From Crocinitomicaceae bacterium (GTDB taxonomy: Bacteria > Bacteroidota > Bacteroidia > Flavobacteriales_D > Crocinitomicaceae), in NCBI GenBank assembly GCA_003247185.1, contig QKAV01000114.1, positions 1 through 32,050 on the forward strand: 32,050 nucleotides of DNA, in the 5' to 3' direction. Shown here in pieces: positions 24,220 through 32,050 of the stretch. Position 1 is the stretch's first letter. Each line of letters opens with the position of its first letter. Made by a program: the position numbers and the translations under genes. Below the pieces are notes generated by a model that worked only from the letters and a program-made list of their open reading frames with translations, was not told the origin of the DNA and did not search any database.

Positions 24220-26937
24220 ATGAAAGCAGTTCTTATTGCATTTATTTTTACATTTTCTGTTGTTGGGTTTGCACAGCAAACAGGTCGACTTACAGGTACA
24301 GTCAAAGACGCAACAACAGGTGATTTAGTTGTTGGAGCGAAAGTTCAATTGTCAGATAAATTCAGAGCATTAACCGATTTGGATGGTAACTATGCTATCG
24401 AGGGGGTTCCTTACGGTTCTTACAAAGCTGTTATTACAATGTTGATGTACGACACCGTTGTTGTAGACGTAGTTATTGACAAACCGGAAAATACGCAGGA
24501 TATTCAACTAGGTAATGTTCAGGTGATCGATGAAATGAAAGTGATCGGAAACATTGCCCAGGACCGTAAAACACCTGTAGCCGTTACAACACTTGATAAA
24601 AAGGCTATCACTGAAGAATTAGGTTCACAGGATCTTCCAATGGTCTTGAATTCGAAACCAGGTGTTATGGCGACACAGCAGGGTGGTGGAGATGGAGATG
24701 CAAGAATTACAATTCGAGGTTTCGATCAAAGAAATGTGGGGATGCTTATCGATGGTGTGCCGGTAAATGACATGGAAAATGGATGGGTATACTGGTCGAA
24801 CTGGTTTGGTTTGGATCAGATTACGCAACAAATTCAGGTTCAAAGAGGTCTCGGTGCTACCAAAATTGCCATGCCTTCAGTTGGAGGTACGATGAACATT
24901 ATCACTGAAAACACAGCAGGTAAAAGAGAGATTAAAGTACAGCAAGAGTACGGATCAGGAGACTTTTTGAGGACGTCGCTTTCGTACAAATCCGGAACGC
25001 TGAAGAATGGATGGGGGATTCTGTTCTCAGGTTCTTATAAGCAGGGAAATGGTTGGGTAGATGGTTTGATGACTCAAGGTGGCTTTTACTACCTGAAAGT
25101 TCAAAAGAAGGTACAAAATCACGTAATCTCATTAAGCGGATTTGGTGCGCCTCAAAAACACGGACAACGTTCATACAATCAGCCGATAGACTATTGGAGC
25201 CGCGATTACGCAAATCAATTGGGCTCTGATACTACCAATGCGATGGACTGGGGTAGGAGACATAATCAACATTATGGCTACTACACAGATGAAAATGGAA
25301 AAAGAAAAATCAAGAATGAACGGATGAATTATTATCATAAACCACAGATCACGTTAAAGGATTTCTGGAAGGTGAATGATAAATTATCGTGGTCGAACAT
25401 GGCTTACATGTCAATTGGTCGCGGTGGAGGTACGCGAGCGTACAATTCAGGTGCTCTTCAATATGATTCATTAGGACTAATAAATTGGGATACAATTGAA
25501 TATTTCAATCAATACCTCACATTTGCAGGTATGGTTGTAGGTACAACTGCTGACCCTACGTATGATCCGACATTACTAAAATCTTCTCAGGTACTTACCT
25601 CGTCTGTAAATAATCACATGTGGGTTGGGGGAATCTCACAGATTGATTATAAGATCAATGATAAATTTGATTTTGCAGCGGGGTTAGATTATAGACACTA
25701 CAAAGGAACGCACTATGTAGAGTTGGTAGACTTACTGGGAGGTGATTATTGGGTGAATACCAAAAACCAAAACGATCCGAATCCTATGAAGAAAGTAGGG
25801 GATAAAGTCGGATGGTATAATTATCACAATTACAGAGATGCCTTCGTACAATGGATGGGAGGATTTGCCCAAACGGAATATTCGTCAGGCAGATGGACAG
25901 CTTTTGTCAACCTTTCCACAGTTACAAACGGATACAGAGGTGTGGATTACTTCCAGAAGAAGGAACTGCATGTGGATGATACGGTAATCTATGTTGGAGC
26001 TACTGACACTGTAAATTATGCAGGTAGAACCTACACGAATGATTCGCCTGAGCTGGTCTATAATAATACTGGATGGAAATGGCTTACAGGTTTTACTGCT
26101 AAAGCCGGTGCGAACTTTAACGTTACAGAGCGTCAAAATATATTCCTGAATGTAGGGTATCTTGACAGAAATCCACAGTTCAGCAATGTGATCGATAATA
26201 ATACGAATACCTTCTTTGTGGAAATTCTGAATGAGAAAATTACCGCATTTGAGGCAGGTTACGGATACCGCTCTCCTAAGCTTACCGTCAATGCCAATGG
26301 GTATTATACGATTTGGCAAAACAAACCTTTCCCGTTTGGTGTGAGTATTCCTGATCCAAACGACCCAACCACTTATGTTCAGGCAAACGTTAATGGGATG
26401 GATGCATTGCACATGGGTATGGAAGTAGATGTTGCATATAACCCTATTAAAACTATATCTATTGAAGGTATGGCTTCAATTGGTGATTGGACATGGCAAT
26501 CCACGGAGACTGTGATGGTTCTTGGTACGCCATTCCAATTTGACGCGAGAGGCGTACACGTGGGTGATGCAGCGCAGTCAACATACGCAGGTTCTGTAAG
26601 ATGGGCACCAATTAAAAGAGGATATATCAAATTCAAGTACACATACTTTGACAGATACTATGCAAGCTTTAATCCATTTACACTTACAGGTGTTAACGGA
26701 GGAAGAGAATCATGGAAAATACCTTCTTACGGAATATTGTCAGCGCACTTCGGATACAGCTTCAAATTTGAGAAATCTCAATTGAATGTTCGTGGTAACA
26801 TATTTAATTTATTGAACACTTTCTACATTTCAGATGCAACGAACAACCAGAATGGTAGTGGCTTCGATGCAACATCGGCAGGAGTGTTTATAGGTATGGG
26901 GACTACCTTTAATTTCTCCCTTGGTTATGAATTTTAA
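24220..26937 (+). CDS. TonB-dependent receptor with carboxypeptidase-regulatory-like domain
   Basis: A 905-residue outer-membrane transporter powered by TonB-ExbBD. It has a signal peptide (cleavage near residue 18, GFAQ), a carboxypeptidase D regulatory-like domain (about 20-100, TGRLTGTVKDATTGDLVVGA), a plug domain (about 110-235) with ITIRGFDQRNVGMLIDGVPV, then a long beta barrel ending FNFSLGYEF with the C-terminal aromatic residue. ATG at 24220 is preferred to the GTG at 24217. No SusD-type partner is next to it, so it is not a standard SusCD pair. The substrate is unknown; the neighbouring nuclease and nucleotidase genes suggest nucleic-acid breakdown products, phosphate or an associated ion. 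The endonuclease gene follows after 20 bases. Confidence 0.92.
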   Translation: MKAVLIAFIFTFSVVGFAQQTGRLTGTVKDATTGDLVVGAKVQLSDKFRALTDLDGNYAIEGVPYGSYKAVITMLMYDTVVVDVVIDKPENTQDIQLGNVQVIDEMKVIGNIAQDRKTPVAVTTLDKKAITEELGSQDLPMVLNSKPGVMATQQGGGDGDARITIRGFDQRNVGMLIDGVPVNDMENGWVYWSNWFGLDQITQQIQVQRGLGATKIAMPSVGGTMNIITENTAGKREIKVQQEYGSGDFLRTSLSYKSGTLKNGWGILFSGSYKQGNGWVDGLMTQGGFYYLKVQKKVQNHVISLSGFGAPQKHGQRSYNQPIDYWSRDYANQLGSDTTNAMDWGRRHNQHYGYYTDENGKRKIKNERMNYYHKPQITLKDFWKVNDKLSWSNMAYMSIGRGGGTRAYNSGALQYDSLGLINWDTIEYFNQYLTFAGMVVGTTADPTYDPTLLKSSQVLTSSVNNHMWVGGISQIDYKINDKFDFAAGLDYRHYKGTHYVELVDLLGGDYWVNTKNQNDPNPMKKVGDKVGWYNYHNYRDAFVQWMGGFAQTEYSSGRWTAFVNLSTVTNGYRGVDYFQKKELHVDDTVIYVGATDTVNYAGRTYTNDSPELVYNNTGWKWLTGFTAKAGANFNVTERQNIFLNVGYLDRNPQFSNVIDNNTNTFFVEILNEKITAFEAGYGYRSPKLTVNANGYYTIWQNKPFPFGVSIPDPNDPTTYVQANVNGMDALHMGMEVDVAYNPIKTISIEGMASIGDWTWQSTETVMVLGTPFQFDARGVHVGDAAQSTYAGSVRWAPIKRGYIKFKYTYFDRYYASFNPFTLTGVNGGRESWKIPSYGILSAHFGYSFKFEKSQLNVRGNIFNLLNTFYISDATNNQNGSGFDATSAGVFIGMGTTFNFSLGYEF

Positions 26938-26957
26938 TAGTAATATAATTTGACAAG

Positions 26958-29255
26958 ATGAAAAAGTTAATCATTATTACTGCTACGTTGTTCTCAGCGT
27001 ACTCTTTTGGTCAGGCAAATATTGCTGATGCCAGAGGTTATTCAGTTGGACAAACAGTAACAGTATCAGGTGTGGCAACTAATGGGTCGGAATTGGGATC
27101 GATTCGCTACATGCAGGACGGTACAGCGGGAATCGCTGCTTATGGGAATACATTAAGTGGAGTTCAACGTTATGACTCGATTACTGTAACCGGACAAATT
27201 TCAGAATTCAGTGGTTTATTGGAGATCTCTCCGATCACTAGTTTTACTAATCATGGAGCGGCGGTAAATCCTCCAGCGCCTGTAGCAATTGGTATCACAA
27301 CTGCAAGTGAGTCTTTAGAGTCTGAATTGATTCAGGTTGACAACGTTACTTTTGTTCAATCAGGAACTTTTGCAGGTAATACGACTTACCAGGTAACAGA
27401 TGGTACAAACCAGTTTGATGTACGTATCAATACTTCAACTAACATTGATGGTACAACGATTCCAACAGGACCTGTATCTATCGTTGGACCGGAAGGACAG
27501 TTTAATACGAATTATCAAATTGTACCGAGAGACCTGAATGATATCTTCACTTATGTTGCTCCAACTACAGAAATCAATGTTCTGTTGAATGGATCTACAG
27601 TATTGACAGGGTCAAATTATTTCATTGGAAACAGCAGTTCAATTTCTGTAACAATTGAAAACTACGGTGTAGGTAACCTGAATATCTTAGGTTCAGCATT
27701 TGCAGGAACAAATGCGGCTGACTTTAGTTCAGATATTACAGCTACAACAATTGGTGCTTCATCATCACAAAACTTTACAATCAATTTCACTCCGACTGGA
27801 AATGGAACAAGAACAGCATCTATTGCGATTGCGAATGACGACTCTGATGAAAACCCTTATGTGATAAACTTCGAGGGAGTAGGTTTAGATAATTTGGCGA
27901 CAGAACCAACAGGTAATGCGAGCAATTTAACTTTCAACAATGTACAGGCTTACACATTGAGTGGTTCTTACAACGCTGGTGTTGGTGCCACGAAATACCT
28001 GGTTCTTTGGAAAAATGGTAGTGCTGTAACAGGTGTTCCGGTTGATGGTACTACTTATATGAGAGGAGATATCGTTGGTGATGCGCGTGTAGCTTATTCC
28101 GGAAACGCAACCGGATTTACTCCGCGTGGAATCATTGCTAATCAAAATTACTACTTCACAGTTTATGCCTATAACGGACAAGGTGGATTTGAGAACTATT
28201 TAACAACTTCTCCGGCAACAGGAAACGTTTCTTCTACAGGTGAAGCGATAGGTTCTTATTACAGTTCTGTAAATACAGCGAATACTTCATTCGTCGGAGA
28301 TCTTACATCTTTGGTGAATCCGCACACATTTATTTCTTACTTCAACTACAAGCAGACTATGATGAATGAGTTTGAAGTAAAAGATACTACCAATGGTGAT
28401 TCTTATGCAACCTGTATTTATTCAGGTCACAGAGAGGTTTTCTCAGGATCATTTGACTGGACCGCTACTGACTTTTCTCGTGAGCACGTATTCTGTCATT
28501 CATGGATGCCTACTTATCCTGCGGATAATCCTGAACAAAATGAATACACTGACTTACATAACCTTCAACCGGTTAACTTCTCTCAAGTGAATGCAGCACG
28601 TTCTAATTATCCGTTAGGAGTAGTTGTTACAGTTGAGTCATCATACGAAGGATGTAAATTAGGATTGAATGCTGCAGGAAAAAGAGTATTTGAACCACGT
28701 GATGAGATGAAAGGTAATGTTGCCCGTTCAATGATGTATGAAGCGATCAGTTATAATGGTACCGGAGGTGCTACATGGGCATTCCCTAGCCAAATTAGCT
28801 TTACGGTTCCTTACGGACAGGATGCAGATATTATTAAGCAATGGCACTACAATGATCTTCCGGATAATTATGAGATCGCACGTAATGAATACGTATATAG
28901 TGTACAAGGAAACAGAAACCCATTTATTGATTCGGTAGATTTCGCATGTTACATTGATTTCTCTAACATGAACTACATTGCAGCAGGTTGCGGTGGTCTT
29001 GGAATTGAAGAATTGTTAAATGAAAACCTTAATATTTATCCGGTACCGGCGCGTGAAGCGGTGTATGTACAGGTAAATGGAACAACGATTACAGGATATT
29101 CTTTAGTTGATGCACAAGGACGTGTAGTTGAGACAAAGGATAATATGGATGTAGTTGGTGTTAAAATCAACGCTGGAAATGTTGAAGCAGGAAGTTATAT
29201 TCTTGTTGTAAATACTCCGCTTGGTCAAACAAGTAAATCTGTTGTTATTCAGTAA
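26958..29255 (+). CDS. secreted multidomain endonuclease I family nuclease with T9SS sorting domain
   Basis: A 765-residue extracellular nuclease. After a signal peptide (MKKLIIITATLFSAYSFGQ) come an OB-fold-like nucleic-acid-binding region (about 20-195), a HYDIN/ASPM-like beta-sandwich (about 203-310), a fibronectin-III-like segment (about 320-425), the endonuclease I catalytic domain (about 430-675) and a T9SS sorting domain (about 690-765, NLNIYPVPAREAVYV). The nuclease has the beta-beta-alpha-metal signature REH (508-510) with DLHNLQPVN (532-540) and VNAARSNYPLG (544-554), as in Vibrio/E. coli EndA, and the closing QGNRNPFIDS. It cuts DNA non-specifically, probably RNA too. It overlaps the next start as TAATG. 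Confidence 0.9.
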   Translation: MKKLIIITATLFSAYSFGQANIADARGYSVGQTVTVSGVATNGSELGSIRYMQDGTAGIAAYGNTLSGVQRYDSITVTGQISEFSGLLEISPITSFTNHGAAVNPPAPVAIGITTASESLESELIQVDNVTFVQSGTFAGNTTYQVTDGTNQFDVRINTSTNIDGTTIPTGPVSIVGPEGQFNTNYQIVPRDLNDIFTYVAPTTEINVLLNGSTVLTGSNYFIGNSSSISVTIENYGVGNLNILGSAFAGTNAADFSSDITATTIGASSSQNFTINFTPTGNGTRTASIAIANDDSDENPYVINFEGVGLDNLATEPTGNASNLTFNNVQAYTLSGSYNAGVGATKYLVLWKNGSAVTGVPVDGTTYMRGDIVGDARVAYSGNATGFTPRGIIANQNYYFTVYAYNGQGGFENYLTTSPATGNVSSTGEAIGSYYSSVNTANTSFVGDLTSLVNPHTFISYFNYKQTMMNEFEVKDTTNGDSYATCIYSGHREVFSGSFDWTATDFSREHVFCHSWMPTYPADNPEQNEYTDLHNLQPVNFSQVNAARSNYPLGVVVTVESSYEGCKLGLNAAGKRVFEPRDEMKGNVARSMMYEAISYNGTGGATWAFPSQISFTVPYGQDADIIKQWHYNDLPDNYEIARNEYVYSVQGNRNPFIDSVDFACYIDFSNMNYIAAGCGGLGIEELLNENLNIYPVPAREAVYVQVNGTTITGYSLVDAQGRVVETKDNMDVVGVKINAGNVEAGSYILVVNTPLGQTSKSVVIQ

Positions 29256-29959
29256 TGATCAACAAGTTATTTTATATTTTGTTCATTGGAGCAGGCTTAG
29301 CGGCCTGCTCTTCTGTTTCTGAGATAGTCGTAGATGCCGATTTGGTGCCTGTAACAGGTGAAATTGATTCGACGAATAGAATAGACAGCTTAATTGCGCC
29401 TTACAGGTCTGAATTGAAGGAAGAAATGGGGACGGTTCTGGCACAGTCCGCTTACGACTTTGTAAAAGACCGACCAAATGGTGCGCTGAATAACTGGTCT
29501 GCAGATGCGCTATTGACCTTTTTTAAAGATTCCATTTCCGGTAGTGACCCGATAATGGCATTGCTGAACACGGGAGGATTAAGAAGTACAATAAATAAAG
29601 GAGCTGTTACCTTAGGAGATATTTTTAAATTGATGCCCTTTGACAATGAAGTCGTATTGGTAAAGTTGCCTAAAGACAGGTTAAAGGACATAGCAAAGTA
29701 CATTTCGATTTCAGGTGGCGAACCGATTGCCGGGGCGCATTACGATTCGGGGCAGTTTTTTTTGAATGAAGATGCGGGTGGTGATACTTTTTGGGTTGTG
29801 ACCTCCGATTATTTGTTCAACGGGGGAGATAAAATGACCTTTTTTAATGATCCGGCAGAAGTGATCTGGACCTCAGTTTTACTTAGAGATGTTTTTGTAT
29901 ATGTTGCAAAGAAGCAAGGCAATCTGATTTATTCTGATCAGGAAAGAATTAAGTTGTAA
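29255..29959 (+). CDS. 5'-nucleotidase C-terminal domain lipoprotein
   Basis: A 234-residue lipoprotein: signal peptide with lipobox LAAC (Cys18), then only the C-terminal substrate-binding domain of UshA-type 5'-nucleotidases (about 50-225). Family marks are LNTGGLRSTINKGAVTLGDI, LMPFDNEVVLVKL and the base-stacking region YLFNGGDKMTFF. It lacks the metal-binding catalytic domain, which is encoded by the next gene. The start codon overlaps the endonuclease stop (TAATG at 29253-29257) and its own stop overlaps the next start the same way, so the three genes are translationally coupled. I infer that it joins the catalytic partner in the periplasm to make a complete nucleotidase. Confidence 0.88.
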   Translation: MINKLFYILFIGAGLAACSSVSEIVVDADLVPVTGEIDSTNRIDSLIAPYRSELKEEMGTVLAQSAYDFVKDRPNGALNNWSADALLTFFKDSISGSDPIMALLNTGGLRSTINKGAVTLGDIFKLMPFDNEVVLVKLPKDRLKDIAKYISISGGEPIAGAHYDSGQFFLNEDAGGDTFWVVTSDYLFNGGDKMTFFNDPAEVIWTSVLLRDVFVYVAKKQGNLIYSDQERIKL

Positions 29960-30861
29960 TGAAGAGAAGAGATTTCATACGAACAACAGCTTTGGTGACA
30001 GGAGGTATACTTGTATCACCATCATTATTTGCTGAGGGAGAAAGCCGGAGCAGAACAAAGAAGATCACGATTCTGCATACGAATGATACACATTCCAATA
30101 TTGATCCCTTTCCGGAGAATCACGCAAAATATCCTGGTCTTGGCGGAGTTGCGAGAAGATACGAATTGATTCAACAGGTGAGAAATGAGGCCGAAAATGT
30201 ATTGCTTCTGGATGCAGGCGACATATTTCAGGGTACACCGTATTTCAATCGGTACAAAGGCATTCTGGAAATGAAACTTATGACCGAATTAGGTTATGAT
30301 GCAGCTACGATGGGAAATCATGATTTTGATATTGGTATTGATGGGTTTATTCATGCGAAACAGTATGCCGCGTTCCCATTCATTTGTTCGAATTATAATT
30401 TCACTGACACAAACCTTGATGGTAAAACGGAACCTTACCGGATTATTGAAAAGGGAGGGGTTAAGGTTGGACTATTCGGAGTTGGAGTGGAGTTGAAAGG
30501 ACTTGTGCCTGATGATAAATTCGGGGAAACAGTCTATCTGGACCCCATTGAGACCGCTCAGGAATATGCTGCTCTGCTTAAGAAAAAAGGATGTGACCTT
30601 ATTATCTGTCTTTCGCACTTAGGTTATTCGTATGAATCAGATAAAATCAGTGACCTTAAATTGGCTGAGGCAACATCCGGAATTCACCTGATCATCGGAG
30701 GGCATACGCACACATTTTTGGATAAACCTACAGAAGTGGTAAATAAAGACGGTATTACAGTGCTGGTCAATCAGGTTGGATGGGCCGGAGTGAACCTGGG
30801 AAGGATTGATTTTGAAATAGAATCGAAAGGAATTAAACAAGATGCATTAATTTTACAATAG
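29959..30861 (+). CDS. Tat-exported metallophosphatase (5'-nucleotidase N-terminal domain)
   Basis: The 300-residue catalytic half of a UshA-type 5'-nucleotidase. The N-terminus is a twin-arginine signal (KRRDFIR at 2-8, then a hydrophobic stretch and cleavage near 25), so it is folded before export. Di-metal ligands are Asp43 and His45 (HTNDTH), Asp85-Asp88 region (LDAGDIFQG), Asn120/His121/Asp122 (GNHD), His220 (CLSHLGY), and His249/His251 (GGHTHT). It ends where the C-terminal domain would begin in one-piece enzymes; that domain is the preceding gene. It should remove 5'-phosphate from nucleotides in the periplasm. Translation is coupled to the preceding gene by TAATG at 29957-29961. Confidence 0.9.
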   Translation: MKRRDFIRTTALVTGGILVSPSLFAEGESRSRTKKITILHTNDTHSNIDPFPENHAKYPGLGGVARRYELIQQVRNEAENVLLLDAGDIFQGTPYFNRYKGILEMKLMTELGYDAATMGNHDFDIGIDGFIHAKQYAAFPFICSNYNFTDTNLDGKTEPYRIIEKGGVKVGLFGVGVELKGLVPDDKFGETVYLDPIETAQEYAALLKKKGCDLIICLSHLGYSYESDKISDLKLAEATSGIHLIIGGHTHTFLDKPTEVVNKDGITVLVNQVGWAGVNLGRIDFEIESKGIKQDALILQ

Positions 30862-30910
30862 ATTATCAACCTATTCGTTATTGTAAGCGTTAATGTATTA
30901 AACTTGTTCA

Positions 30911-31606
30911 ATGAAAAAGATATTTCTGGTTCTTACACTTTTTAGTAGCTATTATTCAGTTGCACAACAAGAAGTCCTTATCATAGATAGAGGAGAGTAC
31001 AAAGACAAGGAAAAGGAAGTTAAATTGAATGATAATACACAGGCATTCAAATATGCTCCTTTGAATATCCTTGCCGGAGAAATCAATTTTTCATACGAAA
31101 AACAAGTATCTCTAAAAGGCAGTGTTGAGATCGGCATAGGACCTACTATTTCGAATATCGGTCTGGGAATAAATTCACATTATATCGATCCGACTGTTCC
31201 TACTGTTACGGAAAAATCCGGTATGGGATTCTTCACGGAATTCGGATATCGATATTATCCTTTGGATGCAACCGAAGCTTTAAATCGCTTTTATGTTTCA
31301 CCTATTATAAAGTATAAATTGCTCAATTCTACGTATGTAGATGAGTCAGGGTATCTGAACCCAATGAAATCAAGCGATAGCAGAGTGAATTTCTATTTTA
31401 ACTTCGGTTATCAGATTTGGGCATCCAAGTCTTTTTGCGTTGATTTTTACGGAGGTGTAGGTATTGGTTATCGTTCTTATGCTGAATACCGCTCAAACTC
31501 TGTGTTTGTGGATAATGAGTGGAAAAATGAATGGGCAAAAGTCGATCACTCCGGAGCGCAGTATGTTGCTAATATCGGACTTAAGGTTGGAATAGGACTG
31601 GAATAA
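30911..31606 (+). CDS. small outer-membrane beta-barrel-like protein, function unknown
   Basis: A 231-residue exported protein with signal peptide MKKIFLVLTLFSSYYSVAQ. The mature part has alternating strands rich in Tyr, Phe and Gly (INFSYEKQVSLKGSVEIGIG, GFFTEFGYRYYPL, FYFNFGYQIW, DFYGGVGIGYRSY) and ends VANIGLKVGIGLE, as expected of an eight- to twelve-stranded barrel. I do not recognise a specific family. ATG at 30911 is 49 bases after the nucleotidase stop. TAAACTTG at 30899-30906, one base off TAnnTTTG, could be its own promoter but would leave almost no leader. Membership of the scavenging locus is uncertain. Its stop abuts that of the convergent glycosyltransferase gene. Confidence 0.75.
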   Translation: MKKIFLVLTLFSSYYSVAQQEVLIIDRGEYKDKEKEVKLNDNTQAFKYAPLNILAGEINFSYEKQVSLKGSVEIGIGPTISNIGLGINSHYIDPTVPTVTEKSGMGFFTEFGYRYYPLDATEALNRFYVSPIIKYKLLNSTYVDESGYLNPMKSSDSRVNFYFNFGYQIWASKSFCVDFYGGVGIGYRSYAEYRSNSVFVDNEWKNEWAKVDHSGAQYVANIGLKVGIGLE

Positions 31607-32050
31607 TTATACGTACCAGGCGTTTTTTCCGATTATAAACCCCCGTTTTCCCAAATAGTTTTCGATTTCCTGCAACTTGTTGTCCGGATAAACTGCGATG
31701 AGTAGCTTAGTACTCTTATTCAGGTTGAGTTTGCCGATAGAAGTATAAATGCCAGAAGTCTCACCTTGAACATATATCTGGTATGGGACGTTGTTCTCCT
31801 TTAATACTGAAGTGATGAGGTCGGTTTTTGAGTTGTCTCCGACAATACCTAATTGATCGCCGGCTTGAAATTCATTCGTAATAAATTCGTTGATTTTCAG
31901 ATCGAAAAAGGCTTTCTGTTGATAGTGAGCACTGTTTCTGGAAGTGCGTTTCGGATGCTCGCGCCAGTGGAGTGTAGTTTCTTGCAGAGGAATGATCCTG
32001 AACTGTTTTTTGTACCATTTCAATGTAATATGGTAATCTTCAGGATAAAC
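31607..32050 (-). CDS. glycosyltransferase family 2, C-terminal part (5' end outside window)
   Basis: The frame is open to the right window edge, so this is the 3' part of a longer gene. The visible protein starts VYPEDYHITLKWYKKQFR and then has LHWREHPKRTSRNSAHYQQKAFFD. In family 2 (GT-A) enzymes the PEDY motif and the following WR-H segment close the active site. They transfer a sugar from a nucleotide-sugar, often in cell-surface polysaccharide synthesis. After about residue 60 of the visible part there is an extra C-terminal alpha/beta region (GDQLGIVGDNSKTDLI, then LNKSTKLLIAVYPDN) not part of the usual GT2 core and of unknown role. The TTG at 32023 is not the real start. Confidence 0.75.
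   Translation of the reverse strand, partial: VYPEDYHITLKWYKKQFRIIPLQETTLHWREHPKRTSRNSAHYQQKAFFDLKINEFITNEFQAGDQLGIVGDNSKTDLITSVLKENNVPYQIYVQGETSGIYTSIGKLNLNKSTKLLIAVYPDNKLQEIENYLGKRGFIIGKNAWYV

Noticed and set aside
25885-26412. 175-codon minus-strand open frame inside the TonB-dependent receptor gene
   Set aside because: It is a shadow of the receptor coding frame with no motif of its own.
24220-26937. SusC/SusD-type polysaccharide utilisation locus
   Set aside because: No SusD homologue or glycoside hydrolase gene is nearby; the neighbours are nuclease and nucleotidase genes.
1-32050. CRISPR array, insertion sequence or prophage
   Set aside because: No regularly spaced direct repeats, transposase, integrase or phage structural gene was seen.

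Overview
The window looks like an ordinary chromosomal segment of a Bacteroidota bacterium, most likely of the order Flavobacteriales and possibly close to Fluviicola/Crocinitomicaceae (the family-level guess is weak). The evidence is: a short primary sigma factor with no region 1.1 insert; repeated TAnnTTTG promoter elements just upstream of start codons; almost no Shine-Dalgarno sequences; type IX secretion (T9SS) C-terminal sorting domains on two exported proteins; and a TonB-dependent receptor with a carboxypeptidase-regulatory-like N-terminus. I see no rRNA, tRNA, insertion sequence, prophage or CRISPR array.

Layout. 1-4.4 kb: 3' end of a biotin-protein ligase, an SRPBCC protein and pyrE (minus), a NUDIX hydrolase (plus) starting 8 bp from pyrE, then a membrane protein coupled to a short-chain dehydrogenase (minus). 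4.4-7.2 kb: htpG and a TerB/J-domain co-chaperone-like gene, separated by a terminator. 7.2-9.9 kb: an outer-membrane-barrel protein, a SiaC-like regulatory protein, and an overlapping tetrapyrrole-methylase-type methyltransferase/low-molecular-weight phosphatase pair. 10-18 kb: rpoD, then on the minus strand priA, a lipoprotein, a two-domain VOC protein and a patatin-barrel protein. 18-22.8 kb: an RlmL-type rRNA methyltransferase, citrate synthase and a dipeptidyl peptidase IV.

22.9-30.9 kb is the most interesting part. It is a co-directional series made of a T9SS lamin-tail protein behind a candidate long leader, a TonB-dependent receptor, a T9SS-secreted multidomain endonuclease I, and a 5'-nucleotidase split into a lipoprotein carrying the C-terminal domain and a Tat-exported metallophosphatase, with the two halves in reversed order. 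The last three genes are linked by TAATG stop/start overlaps. I infer an extracellular nucleic-acid scavenging locus: DNA is cut outside the cell, nucleotides are dephosphorylated, and products may enter through the receptor. The window ends with a small outer-membrane protein and the 3' part of a family 2 glycosyltransferase.

Genes are packed very tightly. Several convergent pairs overlap or abut at their stop codons, and several candidate promoters sit so close to the start codon that very short or absent 5' leaders are predicted, most clearly for pyrE.
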